DNA of 64,000 nucleotides from Saprospira grandis DSM 2844 (GCF_000275825.1 NZ_JH719942.1:3003669-3067668), one strand, 5' to 3'. Positions 8,374 to 16,987 are shown, numbered from the stretch's first letter. Made by a program: numbers and translations. The notes: generated by a model not told the origin, from the sequence alone.

Positions 8374-9339
8374 TTACCAATCGCCATCGGCACCACCGCC
8401 GCCAAAGTCGCCGCTGTCAAAGCTACTATCGGAGTAGTCAGAGTAGTCGCTATAATCAGAATAATCGGAGTAGTCAGAATAATCGGAATAGTTGCTAACG
8501 ATTGTGCTATTATTGCTACTGTCGGAGTAATCGGAACTGTCTTTATAGTTACTACTTTTGTTGCGGTATTGGTTTCGGCCTTTTCGGCTATAATCTCGGC
8601 TGCTATAGGCTGTAGTGAATCCGTGTCTGATGATCAAAATAATGAAAAAGATAAAAATGGCGGAAATCATTAAAGCAGAGATAATTCTCTCTTTGGAAGC
8701 GCTTTTTTTCTCTCTGGAGGGCGTACTGGGCGTATAGTCATAGGTTTTTGGGCCAGGATTATCCTCCTCATACATATCTTCGATCTTTCTTTGGAGGTTT
8801 TCTTGGGCCTTAATAAAGTCTTCGGCTGATTGGATGGCCTGCATACTAGGCTTTTTATAGAGGCCTTTTTCGAGTAGGGCATCGGTAGCGGAGGCAAAGC
8901 CATCGAAGAACTTTCTTTGTTTGAAATTGGCCACTAGTTGTTCATCGACCACCTTTTGGCAGAAGATATCTGGAAAGCTGCCCTCTAGGCCATAGCCTAC
9001 TTCTATGCGGGTTTTTCTTTCGGATTTAGTGGCTAAAATAAGCAGGCCATTGTCTTTACCTTTTTTGCCAATGCCCCAGCTTCGGGCTAGGCCGTTGGCA
9101 TATTCCTTAATACTTTGGCCTTGGAGGTTGGGGACCGTAACAACAATAATTTGGAGTTGCTCTTCATTTTGTTTGTAGACCTCTAGGAGGTAGCGTTCGA
9201 GCAGCAGCTCTTCCTCCTCATTTAAAAAACTGCCCAGATCCGTTACATATCGAACAGGATCGGGGGCTGTGGGATATTGGGCCAAGGCTGGCGAGATGGC
9301 CAGCAGCAAAAAGAGAAAGAGAAGAGAAAAGTTTTTCAT
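8374..9339 (-). CDS. TPM-domain membrane protein with Tyr-Ser-Asp repeat tail
   Basis: The 321-residue protein has a signal peptide (1-20), a TPM domain (about 30-165: DLGSFLNEEEELLLERYL, IIVVTV, GLLILATKSERKTRIEVGYGLEG), a charged linker, one transmembrane helix (219-237) and a low-complexity cytoplasmic tail. The tail carries a run of YSD triplets at 284-304 and ends FGGGGADGDW. TPM proteins have been linked to phosphatase-like or photosystem and membrane-protein maintenance roles; the function here is unknown. It follows its paralogue by 21 bp in the same direction. The tail is much more repetitive than the Gly-rich tail usual in YgcG-type proteins. Confidence 0.8.
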   Translation of the reverse strand: MKNFSLLFLFLLLAISPALAQYPTAPDPVRYVTDLGSFLNEEEELLLERYLLEVYKQNEEQLQIIVVTVPNLQGQSIKEYANGLARSWGIGKKGKDNGLLILATKSERKTRIEVGYGLEGSFPDIFCQKVVDEQLVANFKQRKFFDGFASATDALLEKGLYKKPSMQAIQSAEDFIKAQENLQRKIEDMYEEDNPGPKTYDYTPSTPSREKKSASKERIISALMISAIFIFFIILIIRHGFTTAYSSRDYSRKGRNQYRNKSSNYKDSSDYSDSSNNSTIVSNYSDYSDYSDYSDYSDYSDYSDSSFDSGDFGGGGADGDW

Positions 9340-9360
9340 GGGAATAGAATTAAGAGAGTT

Positions 9361-10179
9361 TTACCAGCTACCAGAGGCGCCGCCACCAGAAAAGGAGCTA
9401 TCAGAAGAGGAACTACTATCCGAATAATCGGAATAATCAAAACTGTCGCTATCCGAATAGTCCGAGTAATCACTATGGTCTCTATACCATCTTCTTCGCC
9501 GTCTAAACCGATAGTCGTCTTGCTTGCCTTTGCGGCTATAATCATGATGATTAACCGGAGAGGCTTTGCCCGCTCCCCAGCCGTATAAGGTGAAAAAGGC
9601 AAAGAGGGCCGCAACAATGAGCAAAAGATAAAAAAGTATTCGCCAAATCAGATTCGCCTCTCTCGATTTTCTGGTCGATAAGCCCATTTTTTCTGGATCT
9701 GCAGCCTGAAAACCGCCTTTTTTTAGCAGTTCTTGCATACTTTCTAGCAAGCCAAAGTAGTATTCTTCCTTTTTAAAGGCGGGACTCAATTTGTCGGCAA
9801 TCACTTTTTTGCAAACTTCATAAGACAAGGGCTCGGCTAAATTTGCCCCCACCTCAATCCGCAATTGATGCTCGGCTCGACTCACCAAAATAAGTAGGGC
9901 ATTGGCCTTTTCTTGGCCCAAACCCCAATTTGTCGCCAAAGTATAAGCATAGGCTTCTACAGTAGAACTACCCAAATGCTTAACCACCACAATCAAAGGA
10001 TCTACTTCCTGAGCGGCCGCAACTAGCTCCAAATAACGCTGCAGGGCATTGCGCTCTTTTTGGGCCAATAAATCGGCATAATCATAAACGTATTGCTGCG
10101 CATCGGGCCGCTGATTTGGAACTTGCGCCCCTAGATTTACTACAAAAAAGAGCACAGAAAAAAGGAGAAAATATTTCAT
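9361..10179 (-). CDS. TPM-domain membrane protein, paralogue with Ser-Asp-Tyr tail
   Basis: The 272-residue protein has the same order of parts as its downstream neighbour: signal peptide (to about AQ19), TPM domain (about 28-155, with ALLILVSRAEHQLRIEVGANL), one transmembrane helix (178-198), a basic stretch (FRRRRRW at 225-231) and an SDYSDYSDSDS tail ending GGGASGSW. It is the first gene of the pair. The two tails differ in length but keep the same Gly-rich, Trp-terminated end, which argues that the end is functional. Confidence 0.8.
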   Translation of the reverse strand: MKYFLLFSVLFFVVNLGAQVPNQRPDAQQYVYDYADLLAQKERNALQRYLELVAAAQEVDPLIVVVKHLGSSTVEAYAYTLATNWGLGQEKANALLILVSRAEHQLRIEVGANLAEPLSYEVCKKVIADKLSPAFKKEEYYFGLLESMQELLKKGGFQAADPEKMGLSTRKSREANLIWRILFYLLLIVAALFAFFTLYGWGAGKASPVNHHDYSRKGKQDDYRFRRRRRWYRDHSDYSDYSDSDSFDYSDYSDSSSSSDSSFSGGGASGSW

Positions 10180-10330
10180 AAGGGGATGGTAGATCTAAAT
10201 AACTTAGGGGCCAAAATAAAGAAAAATAGCCTTTGTAACATAAAAGTAAACAAAATGGTAGGGGGAGCAGAATTTTTTTGTAATTTTATAAAACTAAAGC
10301 AAATACAAAAAAATAGACTTATGTTATTTT

Positions 10331-10519
10331 GGGGCCTCCGCTGCGGCTGCGCCTTGCGGCGGTTACTCCCTTTGGTCGTCGAACTGCGAACTAAAGTTCT
10401 TGTTGTCGTTGCGCAGCTCGCAGGTCTGCTCGGCCCTGGTCTGCGGCTTTGCCGCACTGCTGCACATCGCTAGGCCATTTGGCCTTCGGCCATTGCGCCC
10501 TAAAGGGCTTGTTGTGGCC
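10331..10519 (+). repeat. GC-rich modular hairpin repeat, copy 5 (GGCCT/AGGCC type, with submodule)
   Basis: Head GGGGCCTCCGC, a GCGGC hairpin, the inserted submodule (GGTTACTCCCTTTGGTCGTC, GAAC hairpin, GTTGTCG), GCAGCTCGCAGGTCTGC core, CTCGGCC, GGTCTG, CGGC hairpin, tail CATCGCTAGGCC and a GGCCTTCGGCC hairpin. It occupies most of the 410-bp gap between the TPM genes and the exonuclease gene. The remainder (10180-10330) is AT-rich and presumably holds the TPM promoter, which I could not place. Confidence 0.9.
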
Positions 10520-10589
10520 AAATCTCCCCGTCTTTTTTCTGGCCCAATCCCTAGCCCTTTGGGCAATTTATTCCTAAAATAAAAAATAT

Positions 10590-11336
10590 ATGTTACCTAA
10601 AAGTATATTAGAGCATACCTTAGTGCTTGATATTGAAACCGTTTCTGCTGCGGCTAGCTATGCCGAGCTTTCGCCAACTATGCAAAAGCTCTGGGCGCTC
10701 AAGGCAGAGGCTTTACAGCGTCGCTTGGCTGAAGAAGAAAAAATGACTGCGGCCGATTATTATCCCGAAAAAGCAGGTATTTATGCTGAGTTTGGCAAAA
10801 TTGTCTGCATTACGGTGGGGGTATTTACTAAAAATGAGGAGGGACAGTATAAGCTCCGCCTCAAATCCTTTTATGGAGATGATGAAAAGGTCCTACTACA
10901 AGATTTCTCGGCTATGCTGAGCAAGTATTTTCAGCGCAGAGGGCAGCAATATGTTTGTGGCCATAATATTAAGGAATTTGATATGCCTTATATCTGCCGC
11001 CGCATGATTGTGCAGGGCTTGCCCTTGCCTGCGCCTCTTCAAATTTATGGCAAAAAGCCTTGGGAGCTGCATCACTTTTTGGATAGCATGACGCTCTGGA
11101 AATTTGGCGATTATAAGGCCTATACTTCCCTCAAGTTGCTCTGTGGCCTTTTTGGCATTCCTACTCCCAAAGATGATATTGATGGCAGCCAAGTGGGCCG
11201 AAGTTATTGGGAGGATGGCGATTTGGACCGTATTGAGGTCTATTGCAAAAAGGATGTTTTTGCCACCGCTCAGGTCTTATTGCGTTTTATGTTAGAAGAT
11301 CCCTTGGCCCTCATTTTTGAGAGTGCAGATGGCTAG
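10590..11336 (+). CDS. DnaQ-like 3'-5' exonuclease (PolB exonuclease-related, PF10108 type)
   Basis: The 248-residue protein carries the three exonuclease motifs of the RNase H-like fold: LDIET at 13-17 (ExoI), GHNIKEFDMP at 124-133 (ExoII) and YCKKDVFAT at 218-226 (ExoIII). This spacing matches the predicted exonuclease family related to the proofreading domain of B-family polymerases. It is a stand-alone domain with no polymerase. The biological role is not established. Its stop overlaps the stop of the convergent rsmI gene by 4 bp. Confidence 0.82.
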   Translation: MLPKSILEHTLVLDIETVSAAASYAELSPTMQKLWALKAEALQRRLAEEEKMTAADYYPEKAGIYAEFGKIVCITVGVFTKNEEGQYKLRLKSFYGDDEKVLLQDFSAMLSKYFQRRGQQYVCGHNIKEFDMPYICRRMIVQGLPLPAPLQIYGKKPWELHHFLDSMTLWKFGDYKAYTSLKLLCGLFGIPTPKDDIDGSQVGRSYWEDGDLDRIEVYCKKDVFATAQVLLRFMLEDPLALIFESADG

Positions 11337-12070
11337 TCGAGTTCTGGCCGCCTGGGGGCTTTCTTGAACTTGGCGTATTTGTCTTTTTTCTTTTTCTTTT
11401 CGCTTTGTCCTTCTACCACAATGACAATTTCGCCTCGGACCTTATCGGGATGGGCCTTAAAAAAGGCTTGTAGCTCGCTTAAATTTCCTCGATGAAAGCT
11501 TTCAAACTTTTTAGAGAGTTCTCGGCAAACTACGGCTTGCCGCTCTTGGCCACAAACTTGGGCCAATTGCTGCAAGCATTTTTCTAGGCGGTGGGGAGAT
11601 TCATAAAGGGCAAAGGTATTGGGCAAATCGGCCAAATAATTTAAACGAGTTTGCCGCCCTTTTTTGTGGGGCAAAAAGCCCTCAAAATGAAAGCGGTCGC
11701 AGGCGAGGCCAGCGCCAACCAAGGCCGGAATAACCGCCGAGGCGCCGGGCAAGCAACTAACGGCTAAGCCCTCGGCCACACAGGCCCGCAACAAATAAAA
11801 GCCAGGGTCTGAAATACCGGGAGTGCCTGCATCAGAAATAAGGGCTACGCTTTTGCCCGCCTTGAGGTCCGTGACTACCTGCAAGCTACTTTCTTGCTCA
11901 TTGTGCGCATGATGCGCATAAAGGGGTTGGTCTATAGCATAATGCTGTAAAAGTGGCCGAGAACTGCGGGTATCTTCGGCCAAAATATAATCGACTTCTT
12001 TTAAGATGCGGACCGAGCGGTAGGTCATATCTTCTAAATTGCCAATAGGCGTAGGGACCAAATAGAGCAT
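11333..12070 (-). CDS. rsmI: 16S rRNA (cytidine-1402-2'-O)-methyltransferase
   Basis: The protein (245 residues from the chosen start) has the RsmI signatures LVPTPIGNLEDMTYRSVRIL at the N-terminus and LISDAGTPGISDPG in the SAM-binding core. RsmI 2'-O-methylates C1402 in the decoding centre of the small subunit. I chose ATG 12070 over 12091 because homologues begin a few residues before PTPIGNL; the upstream seven residues look like leader. The C-terminus is Lys-rich. Confidence 0.93.
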   Translation of the reverse strand: MLYLVPTPIGNLEDMTYRSVRILKEVDYILAEDTRSSRPLLQHYAIDQPLYAHHAHNEQESSLQVVTDLKAGKSVALISDAGTPGISDPGFYLLRACVAEGLAVSCLPGASAVIPALVGAGLACDRFHFEGFLPHKKGRQTRLNYLADLPNTFALYESPHRLEKCLQQLAQVCGQERQAVVCRELSKKFESFHRGNLSELQAFFKAHPDKVRGEIVIVVEGQSEKKKKKDKYAKFKKAPRRPELD

Positions 12071-12161
12071 ATTTTCTTGATTTTGGCCCAAAATACGGCT
12101 ATTTGGCCCAAAAAAAACCCTAAAAAAGCGTTTTTATCTGTACTAAATCTAAATAAAGATT

Positions 12162-12169
12162 TATATTTG
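12162..12169 (+). promoter_or_regulatory. -7 box of the small Lys/Cys-rich protein gene
   Basis: TATATTTG matches TAnnTTTG exactly and lies 41 bp before the ATG at 12211. A -33 element is not clear. Confidence 0.5.
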
Positions 12170-12210
12170 CTCTTGATAGTTGATTCTATTCGCATACTGA
12201 CTACTAAGAC

Positions 12211-12360
12211 ATGCAAAAACTACAGATTCCTCAACCGATTGAATTGCCCCGGCAGGGCTTTTTTGAACTTCCTATTATTGAGTATCAGCTCAAGAAGAAG
12301 TGTTGTAAAAAATACAAGAAGAAGAAGGGCAAGCGTTGTAAGAAGTGCCCAGAGAACTAA
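12211..12360 (+). CDS. 49-residue Lys/Cys-rich small protein
   Basis: ATG at 12211 to TAA at 12360 encodes 49 residues. The N-terminal half is Pro/Leu-rich (QIPQPIELPRQGFFELP). The C-terminal half is strongly basic with paired cysteines in the order CC, a Lys-rich spacer, then C-KK-C-P. Four cysteines of this kind could bind a metal or form disulfides; the charge suggests nucleic-acid contact. It has a good -7 box upstream and a perfect terminator downstream, so it looks like a complete monocistronic gene. I do not recognise a named family. Confidence 0.72.
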   Translation: MQKLQIPQPIELPRQGFFELPIIEYQLKKKCCKKYKKKKGKRCKKCPEN

Positions 12361-12396
12361 ACAGCTCGTTAGATTAAGGTTTATATTCTAGTCCTA

Positions 12397-12427
12397 GCCA
12401 AATAGCATTGCTATTTGGCATTTTTTA
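12397..12427 (+). terminator. Rho-independent terminator of the small protein gene
   Basis: A perfect 10-bp stem (GCCAAATAGC / GCTATTTGGC) with a 3-base loop is followed by ATTTTTT. Confidence 0.9.
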
Positions 12428-12561
12428 TTCTCCATATTGGAAGTGGTTCATGGCTTGGCCAAATTTATTAAAGGAATGGAAGAGGGTTTGTTGTTCTGGG
12501 CAACATTGGTTTATTTGTTCTTGAAAGAGGGAGAGTTATTATTATTTTTGGGGCTTAAAAT

Positions 12562-13035
12562 TTACTGTTTTTCCTTTTGGTCTAAAAGCGCATTTAATTT
12601 TTTGGCCAGGGCTTGTTTTTCGGGGCAATGCAGGCGGAGCAGAGCGGTAGAGAGGGCCTGCATTTTTTGGTCGCTACTACCTCCGGGAGCCGAAGCGCCA
12701 GAAAACTTTTGGAGGTCTTCTGAAATTTTGGCGAAGACTTCGGCAGAGGGGGGTGGGCTATCGGCATTACAGTTTTGGTATTGCTCAATAATCTGTTGTT
12801 GGCTGCTATCTATTGGGCCGTTAGCGGGCAGTTTGGAGAGGGGGTCTTCTTGCTCGAGCAGGCAGGCGCATTGTAATTTGGCGGCCCCATCAAAAAACTG
12901 TTGGCTTTCTAGATTGAAATTTTGGAAGCTGCGGAGCAGTTCGGCTTCTGCCTTGGGGATTTCATTTTTTGATGTTGTATTTTGGCAGCCCCAAAGGCTG
13001 AAGGCCAAAAGAAGAAAGAGTATTATTTTGCTCAT
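12562..13035 (-). CDS. Hypothetical lipoprotein
   Basis: From ATG 13035 the product is 157 residues. It begins with a lipoprotein signal peptide whose lipobox reads LWGC, with Cys17 as the lipidated residue. The mature part is Gln/Glu-rich and mostly helical, with four further cysteines (CAC, NC, HC). No known domain was recognised. The alternative start at 13044 adds only three residues before a signal peptide, so the internal Met is preferred. Confidence 0.72.
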   Translation of the reverse strand: MSKIILFLLLAFSLWGCQNTTSKNEIPKAEAELLRSFQNFNLESQQFFDGAAKLQCACLLEQEDPLSKLPANGPIDSSQQQIIEQYQNCNADSPPPSAEVFAKISEDLQKFSGASAPGGSSDQKMQALSTALLRLHCPEKQALAKKLNALLDQKEKQ

Positions 13036-13062
13036 AAGAAACAATTCTATTTAGGAGGTGAG

Positions 13063-13300
13063 GGGCGGCGAAGCCGCCCTGGCCGAAGGCCAAATGGCCA
13101 CAACAAGCCCTTTAGGGTGCAGTTCGATGACCAAAGGGAGTAACCGATGTGGAGCAGTGGCCGAAGGCCAAATGGCCTAGCGATGCGGCGGGGTGGCCGA
13201 AGGCCAGACCAAGCAAAAAACTTGTTTTTTTGTGCAGGGCCGAGCAGACCTGCGAGCCCCAAAGCGTAGCGCCGCAAGGCGAAGCCGCAGCGGAGGCCCC
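13063..13300 (-). repeat. GC-rich modular hairpin repeat, copy 6 (long, GGCCT/AGGCC type with submodule)
   Basis: Minus strand: head GGGGCCTCCGC, core GGGGCTCGCAGGTCTGC, CTCGGCCCT, an A/T hairpin, GGTCTGGCCTTCGGCC, tail CATCGCTAGGCC. A further block then contains the GGTTACTCCCTTTGGTCATC submodule and ends GTTGTGGCC plus hairpins. Here the submodule lies after the tail, whereas in copies 2 and 5 it lies before the core. Confidence 0.9.
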
Positions 13301-13307
13301 AAAACCA

Positions 13308-14630
13308 CTAGATCTTAATTTTTACCCATTTTTGGCTACGGAGATACCAGGCGGAGGCGGCCAAACAGGCAATCCAGTAGACGGTTTCGGTCATCCAGGC
13401 CCATTCTAGGCTAGCGCGGAAAACGCCCACCACGATATAGGCATAGAGCATATAGAGGAGGACCGAAGAAACTTGGATGAGCAGTGATTGTTTGGTGGCG
13501 CCGGTGCCTACCAGGCCGTTAAAATAGATCGTGCTGAAGCTATAAAGTGTGATTAGGGTGACCAACACCCAGACTAATTTGCTGGCTTCTCGGATGAGGA
13601 CGGGGTCGTCGGTGCCGATGCGCAGAATATAGTCGGGGGCGATGACCACCGAGCTCGTGACCAGCATGGTCACGACAAAACAGAGAATAGCTGTTTTGTA
13701 GATGGCCGTCATGACGGAGCTGCTTTGTTCTTGGCCGATGAGCTGGCTAACGATGGTATTGATGCCGGAGGAGAAGCCCCAGGCGGGAATCATATAGATC
13801 ATGTAGGCGGCTCGGATGATATTGGAAACGGCTAGTTCTTTTTGACCGAGTTGTTCGATCAGGGCAAAAAAGACGAACCAACTGCCCACGCTAGCGATAG
13901 ATTGCAGGACGATGGGGCCAGAAAGGCGGAGTTGGGCCTTGATGAGTTCAATATCTAATTCGGGCCATTTGAAGAGTTGGTAATCATGGCATTTTTTGTC
14001 GAGCAGGACATAAATAATAAAGACGCCAAAGGCCAAAACCTCGGCTAGGGTAGAGGCTAGGGCGGCCCCAGAGATCCCCATTTCGGGTAGGCCAAAATGG
14101 CCAAAAATGAGCCCATAATTGAGGATTGTGTTGGCGACCCCCATCACAACGGCATTATAAATAATGACGGTGGTTCGGGCTAGGCCGGTATACATGGCCA
14201 CAAAAGCGACCCCTAGGTAGGAGAAAAAGACTCCATAACATCGATAATCGAGATAGGCAATACAGGCCTCATAGATATCGGGGTCGGTAACAAACCAGCC
14301 AAAGAAGGTTCGGCTGCCGAAAGCTAGGAGAAAAAACATAAGCAAGGCCAGCAAGAAGGCAAAAATGCCCATAGCGTGTACTTGTGGACCAATTTCTTTT
14401 TCCTGATCGGCCCCGATTCTTCGGGCGATCATGATCTGGCCTGCCTTGGTAAAACTATAGCCAATAGAAGTAATGAGCAAATAGAAGACGCCCACTAGGC
14501 CAATGGCGCCCAGCTCTACCTTGCCCACCCGGCCCAAAAAAATGGTATCGGTGAGGGTAATTAGGTTTTGTACGGCGGAGCCCACCATAATGGGCATAGA
14601 AATTTGAAAAATTCTCTTGTAAGTGATCAT
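13308..14630 (-). CDS. MATE-family multidrug/Na+ antiporter
   Basis: The 440-residue inner-membrane protein has about 12 hydrophobic helices in two similar halves. The first helix contains the usual MPIMVGSAVQNLITLTDTIF motif of MATE transporters, which expel cationic drugs in exchange for Na+ or H+. The C-terminus ends in a basic cap after the last helix. The substrate cannot be predicted. It is transcribed alone; the TetR gene in this window is 9 kb away and need not control it. Confidence 0.9.
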   Translation of the reverse strand: MITYKRIFQISMPIMVGSAVQNLITLTDTIFLGRVGKVELGAIGLVGVFYLLITSIGYSFTKAGQIMIARRIGADQEKEIGPQVHAMGIFAFLLALLMFFLLAFGSRTFFGWFVTDPDIYEACIAYLDYRCYGVFFSYLGVAFVAMYTGLARTTVIIYNAVVMGVANTILNYGLIFGHFGLPEMGISGAALASTLAEVLAFGVFIIYVLLDKKCHDYQLFKWPELDIELIKAQLRLSGPIVLQSIASVGSWFVFFALIEQLGQKELAVSNIIRAAYMIYMIPAWGFSSGINTIVSQLIGQEQSSSVMTAIYKTAILCFVVTMLVTSSVVIAPDYILRIGTDDPVLIREASKLVWVLVTLITLYSFSTIYFNGLVGTGATKQSLLIQVSSVLLYMLYAYIVVGVFRASLEWAWMTETVYWIACLAASAWYLRSQKWVKIKI

Positions 14631-14661
14631 AAAAAAAGGCTAGCTGAGAGAAAGAGATGGC

Positions 14662-15270
14662 TTAATGCAGGGGTTCAAAATTGGCATTGACCGATTCGAT
14701 AAGCTCTAGCAATTCCTCTCTGCCTCTTTTGGTCTCGGCAGAACTGAGGTAGCAGGGAGGCAGTTGCTCCCAGTATTCGCCTAATTTTTGCTTAAAGGCT
14801 CGAATATAATTATCGCCTTGTCGGGCTTTTTTCTTATCGGTTTTGGTAAAGACGACAACAAAAGGGATTTGGTTTTCCCCCAACCAATTGGCAAACTCAA
14901 TATCAATATCTTGGGGCGGCACCCCACTATCAATCAGTAAAAAAGCGCATTGCATAGAAATCCGGAGCAAGAAATACTCCTCAATCATTTTGCGCCAAGT
15001 TTGCCGCCTTTGCTTGCCTGTTTGGGCATAGCCATAGCCGGGTAAATCGACCAGATACCACTCCTTATTGATATCAAAGTAGTTGATCATTCGGGTTTTT
15101 CCGGGCCGGCCAGAGGTCAGGGCCAACTTACTATGGCCAGTGAGCATATTGATGAGCGAAGATTTCCCCACATTAGAACGGCCAATAAAGGCGTATTCGG
15201 GGCGATCGGAATTGGGTGCCATCTCTACTTTGGGCACACTAATGAGGTATTCTGCAGTTTTTATAATCAT
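14662..15270 (-). CDS. engB: Ribosome biogenesis GTPase EngB/YsxC
   Basis: From ATG 15270 the protein is 202 residues, the family norm. G1 is GRSNVGKSS (30-38), G3 is DLPG (75-78) within DLPGYGYA, and G4 is TKTD (142-145). EngB helps assemble the large ribosomal subunit and is usually essential. A longer reading frame to 15333 exists, but 15270 has an AAAGG sequence six bases upstream and gives the canonical N-terminus (MIIKTAEYL). It is divergent from ubiE. Confidence 0.95.
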   Translation of the reverse strand: MIIKTAEYLISVPKVEMAPNSDRPEYAFIGRSNVGKSSLINMLTGHSKLALTSGRPGKTRMINYFDINKEWYLVDLPGYGYAQTGKQRRQTWRKMIEEYFLLRISMQCAFLLIDSGVPPQDIDIEFANWLGENQIPFVVVFTKTDKKKARQGDNYIRAFKQKLGEYWEQLPPCYLSSAETKRGREELLELIESVNANFEPLH

Positions 15271-15370
15271 ATCAACCTTTATTGGGCTATTCCTGTTACC
15301 TTTGTAGCACATTTGCCAGGGCAAATGAGGCAACTCAATTGTTTTCCGTTCACAAAATAGTAAAATTGAT

Positions 15371-16123
15371 ATGAGTGTTCAAAAGATAAAATCGGAAGAG
15401 GTTAAGCCCTATGAAGTAGAAGCCGAAAAAAAGGCCCAGGTTTCCAAAATGTTTAACAACATTTCTAAGACCTACGACTTCCTCAATCACTTCCTTTCAC
15501 TCAACATAGACAAGAGCTGGCGCCGCAAAGCCATTGCCGAACTCCAAGATATTCAGCCTAAACGCATCCTCGATGTGGCTACAGGAACCGCCGACCTTGC
15601 CCTAGAGGCCTACAAGCAACTTTCTCCAGAAGAAATTATTGGCGTGGATATCTCTGTTGGTATGCTAGATGTAGGCCGCAAAAAAATTATTAAAAAAGGC
15701 CTAAATAAAATTATTATCCTAGAAGAAGGTGATTCTGAACATCTGCCCTTTGAAGACAATAGTTTTGATGCCGTCATCGTTGCTTTTGGAGTACGCAACT
15801 TCGCCAATGTAGAAGCCGGCCTCAAAGAAATGGTACGAGTATTGCGCCCCGGCGGAAAATGCGTGGTCCTCGAATTCTCCAAACCTAAAGTCTTTCCTAT
15901 TAAGCAAGTTTACAACTTTTACTTCAGTAGCATTCTGCCCGGTATTGGCCGCCTGACCTCCAAGGATCAGAAAGCCTATGCCTACCTCTATGAGTCAGTG
16001 CAGGCTTTTCCCGAAGGAAAAGACTTTGAAAACTTATTGCTTAAACTTGGACTAACTGATACGAAATGCCAGCCACTCACCACCGGAATTTGTTCGCTCT
16101 ACTCGGCTTGCAAACCTGCATAA
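15371..16123 (+). CDS. ubiE: Demethylmenaquinone methyltransferase
   Basis: The 250-residue SAM-dependent enzyme methylates demethylmenaquinone in the last step of menaquinone synthesis. The SAM loop ILDVATGTADLAL is at 66-78. The UbiE/COQ5 signatures TYDFLNHFLSL and DNSFDAVIVAFGVRNF are both present. Its TAA stop shares two bases with the next gene's ATG (TAATG), so translation is probably coupled to the PorT-like protein. Confidence 0.95.
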   Translation: MSVQKIKSEEVKPYEVEAEKKAQVSKMFNNISKTYDFLNHFLSLNIDKSWRRKAIAELQDIQPKRILDVATGTADLALEAYKQLSPEEIIGVDISVGMLDVGRKKIIKKGLNKIIILEEGDSEHLPFEDNSFDAVIVAFGVRNFANVEAGLKEMVRVLRPGGKCVVLEFSKPKVFPIKQVYNFYFSSILPGIGRLTSKDQKAYAYLYESVQAFPEGKDFENLLLKLGLTDTKCQPLTTGICSLYSACKPA

Positions 16124-16794
16124 TGGCCCTCCTCCTTTTGGGGCCTAGCTTGTCTGCCCAAAGAGGAACTTTCAACTATTACGCTTTTTCCAAAAAGACC
16201 TACTACTTCGGAATTACCCTGGGCTACAATAGCTCGCGCTACCAAATTCAACGCTCCGAAACGCTGATCCAAAACGATAGCATTCGCCTGATCCAATCTT
16301 CTAATGGCCCCGGTTTCAACCTCGGAATCGTGACCAATATTAAGTTTGGCGAAAATATGGACCTGCGCTTCAACTTGCCTACCCTCTCTTTTGCCGAGCG
16401 CCGCCTAGAGTATACTCTGCCCACTCAAGAAATCGTTAGCCGAAATATCGAATCGGTTTTCCTCGATTTCCCCATTCAGTTTCGCTACAAATCGAAACCC
16501 TACCAAGATGTCCGCGCTTTCTTTATTGTGGGGGCCAAGTATAGCCTCGACCTCGCCTCCAATTCTAGAGCCCGCAAAGCCGAGGATTTGGTCCGCATCC
16601 AAAGTAGCGACATCCTCGTCGAGTATGGCGTAGGCCTGCAGTTTTTCTTTCCCTACTTCATCCTCTCGCCCGAAATCAAGTTTTCGCATGGCATCAATAA
16701 TATCCATAGCCGAAACGATCAGTTGATTTACTCTCGAACTATCGATAAGCTGTTTGCCCAAGGAATTACTTTCTCGGTCCATTTTGAAGGCTAA
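16123..16794 (+). CDS. porT: PorT-like outer-membrane beta-barrel protein (type IX secretion)
   Basis: From ATG 16123 the product is 223 residues with a signal peptide ending at SLSAQ. The mature part is a string of amphipathic strands with many aromatic ends, fitting a small eight-stranded barrel. PorT of Bacteroidota is a barrel of this size needed for type IX secretion and gliding, and the ubiE-porT neighbourhood recurs in this phylum (family knowledge). An upstream in-frame start at 16066 would sit inside ubiE and put a non-hydrophobic stretch before the signal peptide, so I reject it. The symbol rests on size, fold and context. Confidence 0.72.
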   Translation: MALLLLGPSLSAQRGTFNYYAFSKKTYYFGITLGYNSSRYQIQRSETLIQNDSIRLIQSSNGPGFNLGIVTNIKFGENMDLRFNLPTLSFAERRLEYTLPTQEIVSRNIESVFLDFPIQFRYKSKPYQDVRAFFIVGAKYSLDLASNSRARKAEDLVRIQSSDILVEYGVGLQFFFPYFILSPEIKFSHGINNIHSRNDQLIYSRTIDKLFAQGITFSVHFEG

Positions 16795-16816
16795 ATAAAG
16801 CCAATAAAAGCTAACT

Positions 16817-16849
16817 GGCCCTTCACTTTTTTGTGGAGGGTCTTTTTTT
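16817..16849 (+). terminator. Terminator of ubiE-porT
   Basis: A stem of about 10 bp with two wobbles (GGCCCTTCAC / GTGGAGGGTC) is followed by TTTTTTT. A repeat copy begins at the next base. Confidence 0.7.
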
Positions 16850-16987
16850 GGGGCTGCCCCGCCCTTTGGGCGGGTCGGGCTGTGTCGCAGCTCGCTGTTC
16901 GCTCGGCCCTTCAGCGCTGTGCGCTTCGGTCTGGCCCTTCGGGCCACTGCTGTCCATCCCTCAGCCTGCGGCGGCTTCGCCGCCTGC
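16850..16987 (+). repeat. GC-rich modular hairpin repeat, copy 7 (reference copy, GGCTG/CAGCC type)
   Basis: Clean, complete copy. In order: head GGGGCTGCC; hairpin CCGCCCTTTGGGCGG; GGGCTGTGTC; core GCAGCTCGCTGTTCGCTCGG; hairpin AGCGCTGTGCGCTT; GGTCTGG; hairpin CCCTTCGGG; ACTGCTGTCC; tail CATCCCTCAGCC; hairpin GGCGGCTTCGCCGCC. The head GGCTG can pair with the tail CAGCC. Confidence 0.92.

Noticed and set aside
12437-13054. 205-codon plus-strand frame opposite the small lipoprotein gene
   Set aside because: The minus-strand frame has a proper lipoprotein signal and stops cleanly; the plus frame is Trp/Ser/Cys-rich and ends in the repeat.
16066-16122. Longer N-terminus for the PorT-like protein
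   Set aside because: It would lie inside ubiE and put a polar stretch before the signal peptide; the TAATG start at 16123 is better.
16850-16987. Insertion sequence or MITE reading of the GC-rich repeats
   Set aside because: No transposase frame, no matching terminal inverted repeats beyond the five-base head/tail pairing, and no target duplication visible at several copies; kept as a structured repeat of unknown kind.
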